DNA of 64,000 nucleotides from Caballeronia sp. SEWSISQ10-4 2 (GCF_030464885.1 NZ_JALPRJ010000004.1:1-64000); one strand, 5' to 3'; shown: positions 27,327-36,166, numbered from the stretch's first letter. Notes: a model not told the origin generated them from the sequence alone. Made by a program: numbers and translations.

Positions 27327-29420
27327 ATGGATACCCGGATAACTGCGCCGCTGCAAAGCGGTGTTGCGAGCATTAAAGAGTCCCTGCAAGGCATCGGTGC
27401 GGAACTGCAGGAGGACCAGGAAAAAATCAAGGACATGCTGGGCAATATTTTCGGCGGCGCGCATGCCCAGACGCTGAACAACGACCGTTCAGCCGAACCG
27501 CATCTGCAAGTGCGCGAAGGAACCGTGTTGGCGTCGCAGCAGCCCGGCGTCAGTATTCCGGCAAACCAGTTGCCTGGCAAGAACGGCTTTATCGATCCTT
27601 CCACGGCCGAAAAGTCGATCGACTCGTCGCTGCAGGCGCCCGGCGGCATCCCCGCGGAGGATCTGCCAGGCAACCACGGCTTCATGGACCCCGCCGCAGC
27701 CGAACGCGCGGTCAACGCGTGGTCAACGCCCGCACCGGCGGACTCGACGACGACCGACCCGAGCGCGTCTTCCGCTGCGCCGCCCGCCTCGGGCAGCACG
27801 GGCGGCACCGGCAACCAGCCCGCGCCGCCCCAGTTCGTCAACGGCATGGTCAATCCCGACTATGTGTCCTACCTGGAGGCGCAGTCGGCAGCGGCGGCCG
27901 CCGCGGCATCATCGGCAGCGGCATCGGCGGAAAATCCCGACGAATTGACCGACGATCAGATCGCGACGCTCTCGGTGCTCGACCGCCACCAGGGTGCCAT
28001 CAAGGGTTCTATGGCAGATCTGCAAAAGCAGATCGACGATCCGAAAACGCCGCCCGACCTGAAGCAAGCGCTGCAGAACCTGAAGAACGATCCTGATCTG
28101 CAGTCGAAGCTCGATGCGGCATCCAACGGCAAGCACGACGACAAGTTCTCGCCGAACGACGTGACGAACCTCGTCAAGAAAAACCCGGCGGTGCAGGCGT
28201 ACAACGACCAGCAGGCTGACGGCTTCGAACAGAACTACATCCCGTCCGACAACACCGATCCAAATGCGCAACCGCGCGAAATTGACGCGAACGACGCGAT
28301 GCGCGAGTTCTATCGCTACTCGGACAATCTGCCGAAGAACCTGTCGCCGCAGGACCTGCAGAATATCGTCGACGGCACCGGCGGCGAGGGCAAAATGCCG
28401 CCGCAGGTGATCGCGGCCGCGAAGTACTTCCTTGACAATCCGTCCGCATGGCAGACCATCGCCGGGCCGTCGGGCAAGGTGTCACGCGGCCACATGGAAG
28501 ACGCGATCTCGAGCCACGTCAGCCTGAACGACGATGAGAACGCGACCATCAGCACGATGCAGGCGAATCAGAGCACGTTCTTCGGCGGCGGCAATCTCAC
28601 GCGCGACAAGCTCTCGCAGATCGCAAACGACCCGAAGAACAGCCCTGAAGTGCAGGCGGCGGCAAAGCAGTTGCTCGGCGACCCGATGCTGTTCGGGATG
28701 CTCGACAACGGCAAGCACGGCAATAGCGGCAGCATCCTGCACGGGGCCGACGACGGGAAAATCGGCGGCGGCGACTTCTCCGCATGGGTGAAGAACTCAC
28801 AGACGCTCGGCAAGCCTGCGCCGCCGACGCCGCCCACGCACACGCCGACCGCGCCAGCCGACGTCGCCGCCACCCAGGCCATGGAAGCGGGCGAAGCCGA
28901 TCAGCCAGACCAGAAAAAGGAGAAGGGCGGCGGTTTGCAGAAGTTTCTCCAGGGCCTGCTGCACATCCTGTCAAAGATCGCCGACGTGTTCTCGACGGTC
29001 CTCAGCGCGCTCGCCAAGATTCCAGGTATCGGTGAAATCTTTGCCGGCGCGTCGATTGCGATGGAAGGCGTGTCCGGGCAACTGGAAGTCGGCGCGGTCG
29101 CGGTGGGCGGCGGCAGCAAGACCGACATTGAAAACGCCGAGAAGGATGCAGCGATCGGTCTGGCAGGCGCTGCGATCGGCACGGTAACGGTGCCGGGCAT
29201 GGGCGGCGCGATCGTCAAGGGCGCGGAGAAGGGGGTCGAAGCGGGCGTCGAGACGGCCGCGGAGAAGGCGGGTTCGTCGGAGATCAAGGACGGCGTCAAG
29301 GACGGCTTGAAGGATGCGGCCAAGGACAACGCGAAGGACGCGGTGTCGGGCCAGGTTCAGGGCGCGGTCATGCCGCAACAGAACCAGAATCAGAAGCAGA
29401 GTGAACCGGTGCCCGCCTGA
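27327..29420 (+). CDS. hrpF: Type III translocator of the HrpF/PopF/NolX family
   Basis: 697 residues, start ATG 27327 after GAGGA. It is expected to be exported and to form the pore in the host membrane. Two imperfect N-terminal repeats are seen (IPANQLPGKNGFIDPSTAEK and IPAEDLPGNHGFMDPAAAER), recalling the N-terminal repeats of Xanthomonas HrpF. An Ala/Ser linker and Asn/Asp-rich EF-hand-like helical repeats follow (LGDPMLFGMLDNGKHG; HGADDGKIGGGDFSAWV), which are NolX-family hallmarks. The C-terminus has hydrophobic segments for membrane insertion (LQKFLQGLLHILSKIADVFS; AAIGLAGAAIGTVTVPGMGG). It is led by its own hrpII box and followed by a strong terminator. Confidence 0.87.
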   Translation: MDTRITAPLQSGVASIKESLQGIGAELQEDQEKIKDMLGNIFGGAHAQTLNNDRSAEPHLQVREGTVLASQQPGVSIPANQLPGKNGFIDPSTAEKSIDSSLQAPGGIPAEDLPGNHGFMDPAAAERAVNAWSTPAPADSTTTDPSASSAAPPASGSTGGTGNQPAPPQFVNGMVNPDYVSYLEAQSAAAAAAASSAAASAENPDELTDDQIATLSVLDRHQGAIKGSMADLQKQIDDPKTPPDLKQALQNLKNDPDLQSKLDAASNGKHDDKFSPNDVTNLVKKNPAVQAYNDQQADGFEQNYIPSDNTDPNAQPREIDANDAMREFYRYSDNLPKNLSPQDLQNIVDGTGGEGKMPPQVIAAAKYFLDNPSAWQTIAGPSGKVSRGHMEDAISSHVSLNDDENATISTMQANQSTFFGGGNLTRDKLSQIANDPKNSPEVQAAAKQLLGDPMLFGMLDNGKHGNSGSILHGADDGKIGGGDFSAWVKNSQTLGKPAPPTPPTHTPTAPADVAATQAMEAGEADQPDQKKEKGGGLQKFLQGLLHILSKIADVFSTVLSALAKIPGIGEIFAGASIAMEGVSGQLEVGAVAVGGGSKTDIENAEKDAAIGLAGAAIGTVTVPGMGGAIVKGAEKGVEAGVETAAEKAGSSEIKDGVKDGLKDAAKDNAKDAVSGQVQGAVMPQQNQNQKQSEPVPA

Positions 29421-29458
29421 GTAGCGTAGTAGAAAAGCGCGGTTCAGCAGTCAGAAAA

Positions 29459-29493
29459 AGCATTGCCGCCAGACAGGCGGCAATGCTTTTTTT
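29459..29493. terminator. Rho-independent terminator after hrpF
   Basis: A 12-base stem AGCATTGCCGCC (29459-29470) with GGCGGCAATGCT (29476-29487), loop AGACA, then six T. A run of A on the other side makes it usable in both directions, serving hrpF and the convergent large effector gene. Confidence 0.93.
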
Positions 29494-29537
29494 ACGGGCG
29501 TTTTTTAAGGCCGGTGACGAGCCGGCCGGGCAGACGT

Positions 29538-32500
29538 TCAACGCCGGGATGCTTCGTCATCCAGACGATCCGCCAGCGCGAACGGGATGCTCAGCGAGAA
29601 CAGTTCGCGGTCGCCGGTTGCCGTGGTCCGCGCGTTCAGTTGCACACCGGCGTTCAAGCCGGGGTTGCGTGCGCTGGTCGTGCGTTCCTTGACCTTCAGC
29701 TCGGCAGGCAGCCACGACGCCGGGTTGTCGAGAATGCGCGTGATTTCGGCATCGAGCGCGGCGCGTCCGGCCGGCCCCTGTTTCGCGCAGGCGTTCAGCA
29801 CATCGATTTTCACGGCGGCGCCGCGGCTTAGGCGGTAACGGTGGAACCAGGTCTGGTTGGGCCGCCGGTTCGCCTTGACGTCGCCGAGATGACTGTCGAG
29901 CCGCTGTTCGGCGAGCTTGTCCGGCGTGTCGAAGACAGGCGGCGGGTTGCCGGCGCGTGCCGCCAGCGCGCGGGCCGCCTGTTGATCCTCGGCGATCTCC
30001 GCGGCGAGCAACGCGACCCATTGTGGCCGCGACGCATCGAGTGCCTCGGTGTAGGTCGACGCGCTGGAATATTCGGTGTCGAGCAGACAGGCACGATGCA
30101 CCAGCGTGCCGTTTTCACGCACGAGCTGGACCTTGGAGAGCCGGCTGTCGTCCTGAAAGGTCAGCGTGGCGGCCGGCGCATCGAACGACGTTATGCCGAC
30201 CGCGACCGACGTATGCGGCGAGCCCGCCGCGATACTCGCGCCGAGCGTGCCGCTCAGCCGCCCGAGCAGGCGCGAACCGGCGCCGCTGCGATGTTGTTCG
30301 ACTTGCAGCCGGCCGCTGGTTTCGTTCGAATCGAACGTCTGCTTGCGGGTCTTTTCGTAACCCACGCCCAGGTTCGCGCCGGCCCGCCACGCCTTGACCG
30401 GCCCGACCAATTTCGCGGACAGCGTCGCGTCGACCGAGCCGCCTTGCTTCACCGAGCGCGCGACCGTGTCGGTCCAGCTCACCGACACATCGGGATCGTC
30501 GAAGCAGTGTTCGGCCAGGCGATTCCACGTGCCGCGCGCGCCGGTCTCGGCGCCGTCGCGCGCGCGCGTGGTCTCGTCGAAGACGTGGCCGATCAGGTCG
30601 TCCAGTTTCTCGCGCATCCGGTTGTCGTCGTAACCGGTGGCCCGCTCGTTGACGCGGCGGGCAAAACGCAGCGACACGCCGCTCGGCTCCACCAGCTCCT
30701 CCGAATGCAGGACGCCTTGCATCACGACGCCCGCCCGCAACTGCGTCAGACCGACGTCGACGTCATAGCCGACCAGCGCGCCGGCGCCCGCATGCAGCGC
30801 GCGCGTCTTTGCGGTGCCGATGAACATCTCGACACCTTGCGTCGCGCGGCTGAGTTCGACCACCGCTTCACGGGTGCGCGACGCGCGCAGGTCCAGACGC
30901 GGTGCGAACGGCACCCCGCCCGAATGCAACACCTTGCCGAGATTCGCCGACAAGCCGCGCGTGCTGACGCCGACGCGGCCGCCGTCGGTCAGCCGCAAAC
31001 GCGCGCTGCTCTGCAACTGGTTCGCCACGGCCCTGAGACCGTCGCGCACCGCCTCGCGATCGCGTGAATCGATCGCGTCCGAGCGCGGATCGGCGGCGCG
31101 CGACAGCGCATCGAGCTGGGTCCAGAATGGGGATTCCTGCGGAATGCCGGCGACTTTGCCCCACGCGGCGAGCCGTTGGTTGTCGAAGCTCTGTTTGACA
31201 ATCGACTTGAACGGCCTGGTGCGGGCGAGTTCGTGCGGATCGGTTTGCGCCCAGCGCGCGCTCAGCGCTTTCATCCGATCGAGCGCTTCGGCGGAGCCGA
31301 CGTCGGCCCGTTGCAGCGCCGCGCACAAGCGCTGCGCATGCCGGGCCGCTTCGCCCAGACGCGTCGCGTTGATCCGGTTATCGGGGAAACCGCCGCTGTC
31401 GACCCATGCGTGCAGCGTCGCGAGCTCCGCGAGCGACTGTTCCGGACGCGCATGCCTGAGCGCGCTCGCCGCCGAGAGTTCGGGACGGGCCGTGAGCTCG
31501 GGCGCGGTTGCCTGCAACGCCACCCGCATCGCTTGCCCGAGCGCGGCGCGTTCGGCCGCCACGCCGACGCGCGGCACGCCCTGCGTGCCCATGTCGAGCG
31601 CCGACAACGGCGATTTCTGATGACCGACGAGCCGCGATGGCAGCGTCTTCCAACGGTTTTTCGCGGTGCGGTCGATGGTCTCGCCGGAGAATTTCTGCAA
31701 CCGTTCGCGGGCGCGCGCGAGATCGGTGCCGGGGCCGTCTTCGCGAAAATTCTGTTGCCAGGCGAAATACGCGCCTTTCTGGGCGGGCGTCATCGCGAGG
31801 CTGCCGTGATTGCGCAGCGTCAGCGCCGCGTGATACGCGTGCCACGCGAGCTGCGCCTCGAGCAGCGGCTGGCCCGCCCGGGGCGCTTCGCGCGCGGCGA
31901 CCGCGGCGGGCGCGGGATCGAAGCCGGGATGCGGATCGAGCGTATCGGCCGCCTGCAGCATCACGCGATTGGCCTGCCGCTGCGTCGGCGTGAGGTTCAG
32001 ATCGGCGCCCGCGCCGACCGTGCGCAGTTGTTCGAGCGCGTCGAAACCTTCGTTCGTGCGCGACAGCACGCGCGCCGCGAGCCACGCATTGGCTTCGGCC
32101 GGGGTGCGGGCGCTCGCGGTTTCCATGTGCGCGAAGTCGAGGCCGCTCAACGCATCGAGTATCGCGTGGGCGCTGCCGGCATCGCCGACGTTGGTTTGCC
32201 TGAGCGCATGCGCAACGAGCGCGCCGCGCGTGGTGGCCGGCGAACGCGGCGTGGCGCCCAGTTCGGCGAGCCGCGCGGACAGTTGATCGAGCCCGCGCTG
32301 GCCGTGCGGGGCGGGCGTGAACTCGCGATCCAGATAAGTGGTGAGGCCTGCCGCGCCGTCCATCGCCGCGTTCAGATGCAGCGCGTGCGCCGCGTGCGCG
32401 CCTAATTTGCCGAGCACCTCGTGCGCTTGCTGCGCGCCTTTGAGCAACGGCGTGCCGGCGGTCGTCGAGACGACGGCCGGCTTGCGCTCGTAACGCTCGC

Positions 32501-32891
32501 CGTCGGCCTTGAAGCTGCCGGGCGCCAACGGCTTGCGCTGGCGACTGTACTGATAGAGGGCGGTGCTGATGTCGAGCTTGCTGGTCCGCAGGCGCGCGGC
32601 TGTTCGCGCCACCGCGGTGCCCATCCGCGCGGTGGGCGTGTCGGGAACCAGCGGCGCAGCGGGGTTGTGCCGGCGAGGCGCCGCGTTGAGCGCATGTCTG
32701 AGGTTCGCGTTGGCGTTGGCGTTGGCGTTCGCGTGAGCGTGAGCGTGGCGGGGCGCCGGCGCCTGCTGCTGTGCTGCGGGCGCTGGCCCGATCGCTGCGG
32801 TTGCGTCCTGCGCGGCCGGCGCGAGGACAGCAGGAGGTGCGTTGAGCAACGGATTGCGCGTCGGAATTCCGGCCATGGCGGAGCGATCCAT
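29538..32891 (-). CDS. Large candidate T3SS effector A (1,117 aa)
   Basis: Not firmly identified. The first 70 residues are Ala, Pro, His, Asn and Gln-rich (a low-complexity AHAHANANAN stretch), as in type III secretion signals. The middle is helical (KGAYFAWQQNFREDGPGTDL, KTLPSRLVGHQKSPLSALDM). The C-terminal 450 residues alternate polar and hydrophobic residues like a beta-rich domain (TDGGRVGVSTRGLSANLG; VSLRFARRVNERATGYDDN). It shares this module with the large protein at 39389-43087. Size and an AWQ/AWR-like segment recall the AWR (RipA) family, and the beta-rich end recalls AvrE/HopR; neither is proven. The start at 32891 follows a hrpII box at 32947-32970; 32876 is an alternative start. 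Confidence 0.72.
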   Translation of the reverse strand: MDRSAMAGIPTRNPLLNAPPAVLAPAAQDATAAIGPAPAAQQQAPAPRHAHAHANANANANANLRHALNAAPRRHNPAAPLVPDTPTARMGTAVARTAARLRTSKLDISTALYQYSRQRKPLAPGSFKADGERYERKPAVVSTTAGTPLLKGAQQAHEVLGKLGAHAAHALHLNAAMDGAAGLTTYLDREFTPAPHGQRGLDQLSARLAELGATPRSPATTRGALVAHALRQTNVGDAGSAHAILDALSGLDFAHMETASARTPAEANAWLAARVLSRTNEGFDALEQLRTVGAGADLNLTPTQRQANRVMLQAADTLDPHPGFDPAPAAVAAREAPRAGQPLLEAQLAWHAYHAALTLRNHGSLAMTPAQKGAYFAWQQNFREDGPGTDLARARERLQKFSGETIDRTAKNRWKTLPSRLVGHQKSPLSALDMGTQGVPRVGVAAERAALGQAMRVALQATAPELTARPELSAASALRHARPEQSLAELATLHAWVDSGGFPDNRINATRLGEAARHAQRLCAALQRADVGSAEALDRMKALSARWAQTDPHELARTRPFKSIVKQSFDNQRLAAWGKVAGIPQESPFWTQLDALSRAADPRSDAIDSRDREAVRDGLRAVANQLQSSARLRLTDGGRVGVSTRGLSANLGKVLHSGGVPFAPRLDLRASRTREAVVELSRATQGVEMFIGTAKTRALHAGAGALVGYDVDVGLTQLRAGVVMQGVLHSEELVEPSGVSLRFARRVNERATGYDDNRMREKLDDLIGHVFDETTRARDGAETGARGTWNRLAEHCFDDPDVSVSWTDTVARSVKQGGSVDATLSAKLVGPVKAWRAGANLGVGYEKTRKQTFDSNETSGRLQVEQHRSGAGSRLLGRLSGTLGASIAAGSPHTSVAVGITSFDAPAATLTFQDDSRLSKVQLVRENGTLVHRACLLDTEYSSASTYTEALDASRPQWVALLAAEIAEDQQAARALAARAGNPPPVFDTPDKLAEQRLDSHLGDVKANRRPNQTWFHRYRLSRGAAVKIDVLNACAKQGPAGRAALDAEITRILDNPASWLPAELKVKERTTSARNPGLNAGVQLNARTTATGDRELFSLSIPFALADRLDDEASRR

Positions 32892-32946
32892 GTTGAAGAA
32901 GGATGGCTCAGCGTAGAAGCGGGATGTGACACCCCTAAACCTCATG

Positions 32947-32970
32947 CGAAGCGATGGTGCTCGATGCGAA
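32947..32970 (-). promoter_or_regulatory. hrpII box for large effector A
   Basis: CGAA at 32947 and 32967 on the plus strand. TACGCT on the minus strand (32915-32910) lies 31 bases downstream. The same hexamer at the same spacing follows the box of large effector B (39211-39234), which suggests a shared promoter form. Confidence 0.8.
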
Positions 32971-33067
32971 GCGACCCGCGTCATCCCATCCGTGTCGCGA
33001 TGGCGATCTGCGCCGATACGTTGTGATTGCGCGGTTTTCGCAGGAAAACCGACTGGCGGACCGCGAC

Positions 33068-33091
33068 TTCGCTGTGTTCGCCGTGTTTTCG
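33068..33091 (+). promoter_or_regulatory. hrpII box for effector candidate at 33290
   Basis: Perfect TTCG-N16-TTCG on the plus strand, followed at once by a 26-base tandem duplication. No good YANNRT hexamer lies at the expected distance, so this promoter may be weakened or altered by the duplication. Confidence 0.7.
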
Positions 33092-33095
33092 CGTT

Positions 33096-33147
33096 GGCTC
33101 ACCGCGCTGATTCATCGCGTCGGCTCACCGCGCTGATTCATCGCGTC
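33096..33147 (+). repeat. 26-base tandem duplication in promoter
   Basis: The unit starting GGCTCACCGCGCTGATTCAT is present twice without change (33096-33121 and 33122-33147), between the hrpII box and the effector gene. A further GGCT follows. Confidence 0.9.
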
Positions 33148-33289
33148 GGCTAAGGCCGCGTGCATGACCTGAAGATCGGCTTCGCAAATTGCCTCGGAGG
33201 CTCGCGCTGGCGCACGTGCGTGACGCAACGATCGGCTAAGTTAGTCACCTCGGGCCGCAATGGTCACGCCCATGATTTTCGGAGAGTTC

Positions 33290-33982
33290 ATGCCAGCATC
33301 ATCGATAGGATCCCGGCCAGCCAGCCCGATTCAGCCGCGCGAGGATGCGCCCGTCTCGCGTGCGTCCACCGCGACGAAGCCGCTCGCGGAAAAAGCAACC
33401 CGAGGTAGCCCCGCAGGCGTCCTGTCCAATCTGACGAGCCGTCCCAGACGCACCGACATCCAGTCGAATCAGGCGCGACTGGGCACGCTTCAACGTTTGA
33501 ACGACAGCAAGCTCCTCAACGACACCGGCCACTACGAAAAGGCCGCGCCGATCGCGAAACAGATCAGGGCGCAGTTGCCGGCTTACGAGAACGAGCTGGA
33601 CGGGCAGGTCGTCGCGGGGGAAATCGCGGCAGAGGACCGCCTCGAATTGATGAGTTCGATGACGGCCTCGCTGAAGAACGTCGAAGGAATCGGTTCAAAA
33701 ATTGCGGATATCGACGCTGGTGGACAAGGTCTTGCGCAACAGGTCGGCAACCTGCTTCGAGCTCTGGCGCCGGACCTCGCCGAGCGCGCCACGCCCGAAC
33801 GTCTTGAAAGTCTGGGGCGAGATCTGACGCTCAGCGCGCGAACCCGAATCTTGCCTGACGACCCCGCGACCCAGTCCGCGATCGATGCGCTCGATCTGAT
33901 CAAGGCATTTCAGCAAACACAAGACAAATCGCTGATTTCGCAACTCCAGAACGCGCTTCGCGGGAGTTTTCCCGAAGCGTGA
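33290..33982 (+). CDS. Candidate T3SS effector, orphan (230 aa)
   Basis: No family recognised. The N-terminal about 60 residues are Ser/Pro/Thr/Arg-rich (MPASSIGSRPASPIQPREDA), typical of exported proteins. The rest is helical with charged heptads (GHYEKAAPIAKQIRAQLPAY; RLELMSSMTASLKNVEGIGS; IDALDLIKAFQQTQDKSLIS). No Cys, no membrane segment. Start ATG 33290; ATG 33272 and 33260 are in frame too. The hrpII box lies about 200 bases upstream. Probably co-transcribed with the UIM-repeat gene that starts 154 bases after its end. Confidence 0.65.
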   Translation: MPASSIGSRPASPIQPREDAPVSRASTATKPLAEKATRGSPAGVLSNLTSRPRRTDIQSNQARLGTLQRLNDSKLLNDTGHYEKAAPIAKQIRAQLPAYENELDGQVVAGEIAAEDRLELMSSMTASLKNVEGIGSKIADIDAGGQGLAQQVGNLLRALAPDLAERATPERLESLGRDLTLSARTRILPDDPATQSAIDALDLIKAFQQTQDKSLISQLQNALRGSFPEA

Positions 33983-34135
33983 TAGGCGCAGCGCGTCTCT
34001 TCGAACCTGTCCGGGTGCCGATAGAGACGCGCGGTACACAAGTCGTCGGACCGCTTTTTTTGGGTAAGCGATCGATCGAACACGTCACCGGTCGATCGCC
34101 GGCCTTTGCCTTCTCACTCTCCCTGCAGGCACGCC

Positions 34136-35164
34136 ATGAAAACTCCCGGAGTTTCCGCCCCCCCGACCGGTGCGTTGTCGCGGGAGCGCCCAGTCGAGAC
34201 GTCCACGCCCGCCCGCCAGGCCCCGGCTCGGCCGGCCAACGCCAAAACACGGCCCGACGCGGCGTTCAGCGGACTGACGCCGAGGGTCAAGGGACCTCGG
34301 TCGGCTGCGCCGCCGCCGCGCGCGGCGGGGCTGACGAAGAGCCAGGCGCAGTTGCAGACGCTCACGCAAAAGGGACGCCCGGTCAGCGCGGAGGCGCTCG
34401 AACAGGCCGACGAAGAAGCGCTTCAGACGGCGTTGCTGGTTAGCATGCAGGCGCCGCCGCGGCATACCGGCGCGATGTCCGGGCAACAGGCGGGAATCGT
34501 CGGCGGACAGGCGGCCGGCTTCAAGGTCGGGCAGCATACGATCGAGCAGGCCAACCGCGCGGCGTTCCAGGCGGGGCTGGCGGTCAGCGGCGCGCGGCCA
34601 TTGCCGCCGATTCCGACAGGACCACGGCCCGAAGGCCCGCGATCATCGGCGCAGTCCCCGGCGGCGATGAGTCCGCTGCAGACGAGAATCGTGAACGCGC
34701 AACTCGCCGGGCGCCCTGTCACGTCACGCAAGCTGGAGCACGCGAACGATGCGGCGCTCGCCGCGGCGCTTCAGGAAAGCCTCGATTCGCCCGCGCATGA
34801 CGGCGCGATGAGTCCACATCAGGCCGGCGTGCTCAACGCGCTGGAGGCGGGGCACGGCGTCGACGCCGACGCGCTCCAGATCGCGGACGACGAGGCGCTC
34901 GCCATGGCCATCGCGCAGAGTCTCGGTGAAGAGCAGGGCGCGCAGCCGGCGCAGCATCCGGCGTCGCACGCAGCGCCGACATCGCCGCCCGAGTCGCGAC
35001 CGGAGCACGCGCCTTCGGAGGCACCCCCGCACGACGTCGCTGCGCAGATGAAGTCGATGCAGGACTTCCAGAGCCACCAGATGGCGATCACGCACGCGCA
35101 GCACAAGGTTCAGGCGTCAACCAAAGGTGCCGAAGCGATGGTGCAGCTCACCAGCCACATCTGA
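34136..35164 (+). CDS. Candidate effector with UIM-like repeats (342 aa)
   Basis: No bacterial family recognised. A Pro/Ala/Arg-rich N-terminus (1-65) is followed by four related repeats of about 42 residues at 67-108, 114-153, 178-218 and 225-266. Each begins with a helix of the form SPxQxxIxNAxxAGxxV. Three end in a helix matching the eukaryotic ubiquitin-interacting motif (acidic cluster, Ala-x3-Ser): DEEALQTALLVSM (92-104), NDAALAAALQESL (204-216) and DDEALAMAIAQSLGEE (251-266). The second repeat's helix is degenerate. A Pro/His/Ser-rich linker and a short helical end follow (AQMKSMQDFQSHQMAITHAQ). Ubiquitin binding in the host is inferred. The start at 34136 has GCAGG upstream. Confidence 0.72.
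   Translation: MKTPGVSAPPTGALSRERPVETSTPARQAPARPANAKTRPDAAFSGLTPRVKGPRSAAPPPRAAGLTKSQAQLQTLTQKGRPVSAEALEQADEEALQTALLVSMQAPPRHTGAMSGQQAGIVGGQAAGFKVGQHTIEQANRAAFQAGLAVSGARPLPPIPTGPRPEGPRSSAQSPAAMSPLQTRIVNAQLAGRPVTSRKLEHANDAALAAALQESLDSPAHDGAMSPHQAGVLNALEAGHGVDADALQIADDEALAMAIAQSLGEEQGAQPAQHPASHAAPTSPPESRPEHAPSEAPPHDVAAQMKSMQDFQSHQMAITHAQHKVQASTKGAEAMVQLTSHI
34334..34933 (+). repeat. Four protein-level repeats with UIM-like ends
   Basis: Codons 67-266 of the gene at 34136-35164. The repeats differ enough at DNA level that they are not recent duplications. The UIM-like cores are encoded at 34409-34447, 34745-34783 and 34886-34933. Confidence 0.75.
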
Positions 35165-35281
35165 AACGCGCTTCCGGCTCAAGCGACAAGCGACAAGCGA
35201 CTTCGGCTCGCCGCGCGCGATCCCGCCTGAACGATCACCGCGTCGCTCGCCGGTGCCTTTGCGGCGCCGGCGTTCTCACAC

Positions 35282-36166
35282 TTACACTTCGTGAAGGTCT
35301 TGTAGGCGCGAAGCCATCTGCGGATCGCTGGGCTGTTCAAAGCTCGACGAGAATGCCTCGGTCGCGGCGTCCGCGCTACTGGTGCCCTTGACCGCGGCGA
35401 TCGCGTTTGCGTGATCCGTCTGCAACTCCTGTTTCAGATAACCGTAGTTAGCCGCCTGGCTCGACGGATCGAGACCGTTGGCATGCGCGAAGTCGATCAA
35501 GCCCTGCTTGCGCGAGCCGCCCCATTGCGCGATGCCGTAGCCATTACCGTTGTCGTCGGCCATGTTGCCGCTCGGCTGGCCGATCGCGCCCCCCTGGTTG
35601 ATGCCCGAGTTCATCCCGCCGCTCTCGTGCCACAGATTGGCGACGATGCCCGCCGCCTGATCGTGCGTCAGACCGAAGTCTTTCTGCAGGTTGGCGATGT
35701 ATTGCTCCGCGACAGCGTGGCCTTCCGGTTCGCTTAGCGCCGTTGTCTGCGGTGCGGTGCTCAAGGCGCCCCACGAGGAGTTGCCGGCGCCGCTGACGCT
35801 GTCGGCCGGCGCCGTGGCGGGCGCGGCGGCCGTGGCAGGCGCGGCCGACGTCGCGGGCGCCGCGAATGAAGCTGTAGCGGGAGCGGGCGTCGAAGAATCC
35901 GAATCGTCGTCGGATAACAGGTCCTCCTGAATGTGCCGATGACGATGCCCGCCCATCGACCCGATACCCGACGCTGCGTTGTCGGTCGGGTTCTGCTGCG
36001 TATTGCCGTGCTGAAGCATGTTCATCATCTGGTTGATCTGATTGATCAGCTTCATCAATTCCTGATCAACTCCGGCGAGTTCGGCGTTACCCGAGGCCGA
36101 CAGATCGTCGATCCCCGATGACGACGCGCCAGATGAACTGCGTATCGACCCTACGGCTGCAACCAT
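35282..36166 (-). CDS. Harpin-like/phage-tail-lysozyme fusion, candidate secreted protein
   Basis: 294 residues. N-terminal part (1-60): Ser/Gly-rich, then a Gln/Leu/Met/Asn-rich amphipathic helix (LMKLINQINQMMNMLQHGN) as in harpins. Then an acidic stretch (LLSDDDSDSS) and an Ala/Pro/Thr linker. C-terminal about 155-290: the phage tail lysozyme domain, with FGLTHDQAAGIVANLWHESG (putative catalytic Glu in HES), then GYGIAQWGGSRKQGLIDFA. No Sec signal. A hrpII box at 36282-36305 lies 116 bases upstream. It may cut peptidoglycan during assembly or be exported like HrpW-type harpins, which carry a pectate-lyase domain instead. Confidence 0.78.
   Translation of the reverse strand: MVAAVGSIRSSSGASSSGIDDLSASGNAELAGVDQELMKLINQINQMMNMLQHGNTQQNPTDNAASGIGSMGGHRHRHIQEDLLSDDDSDSSTPAPATASFAAPATSAAPATAAAPATAPADSVSGAGNSSWGALSTAPQTTALSEPEGHAVAEQYIANLQKDFGLTHDQAAGIVANLWHESGGMNSGINQGGAIGQPSGNMADDNGNGYGIAQWGGSRKQGLIDFAHANGLDPSSQAANYGYLKQELQTDHANAIAAVKGTSSADAATEAFSSSFEQPSDPQMASRLQDLHEV

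Noticed and set aside
33181..33204. Second possible hrpII box before the gene at 33290
   Set aside because: Second half is CTCG, not TTCG; a perfect box lies at 33068-33091.
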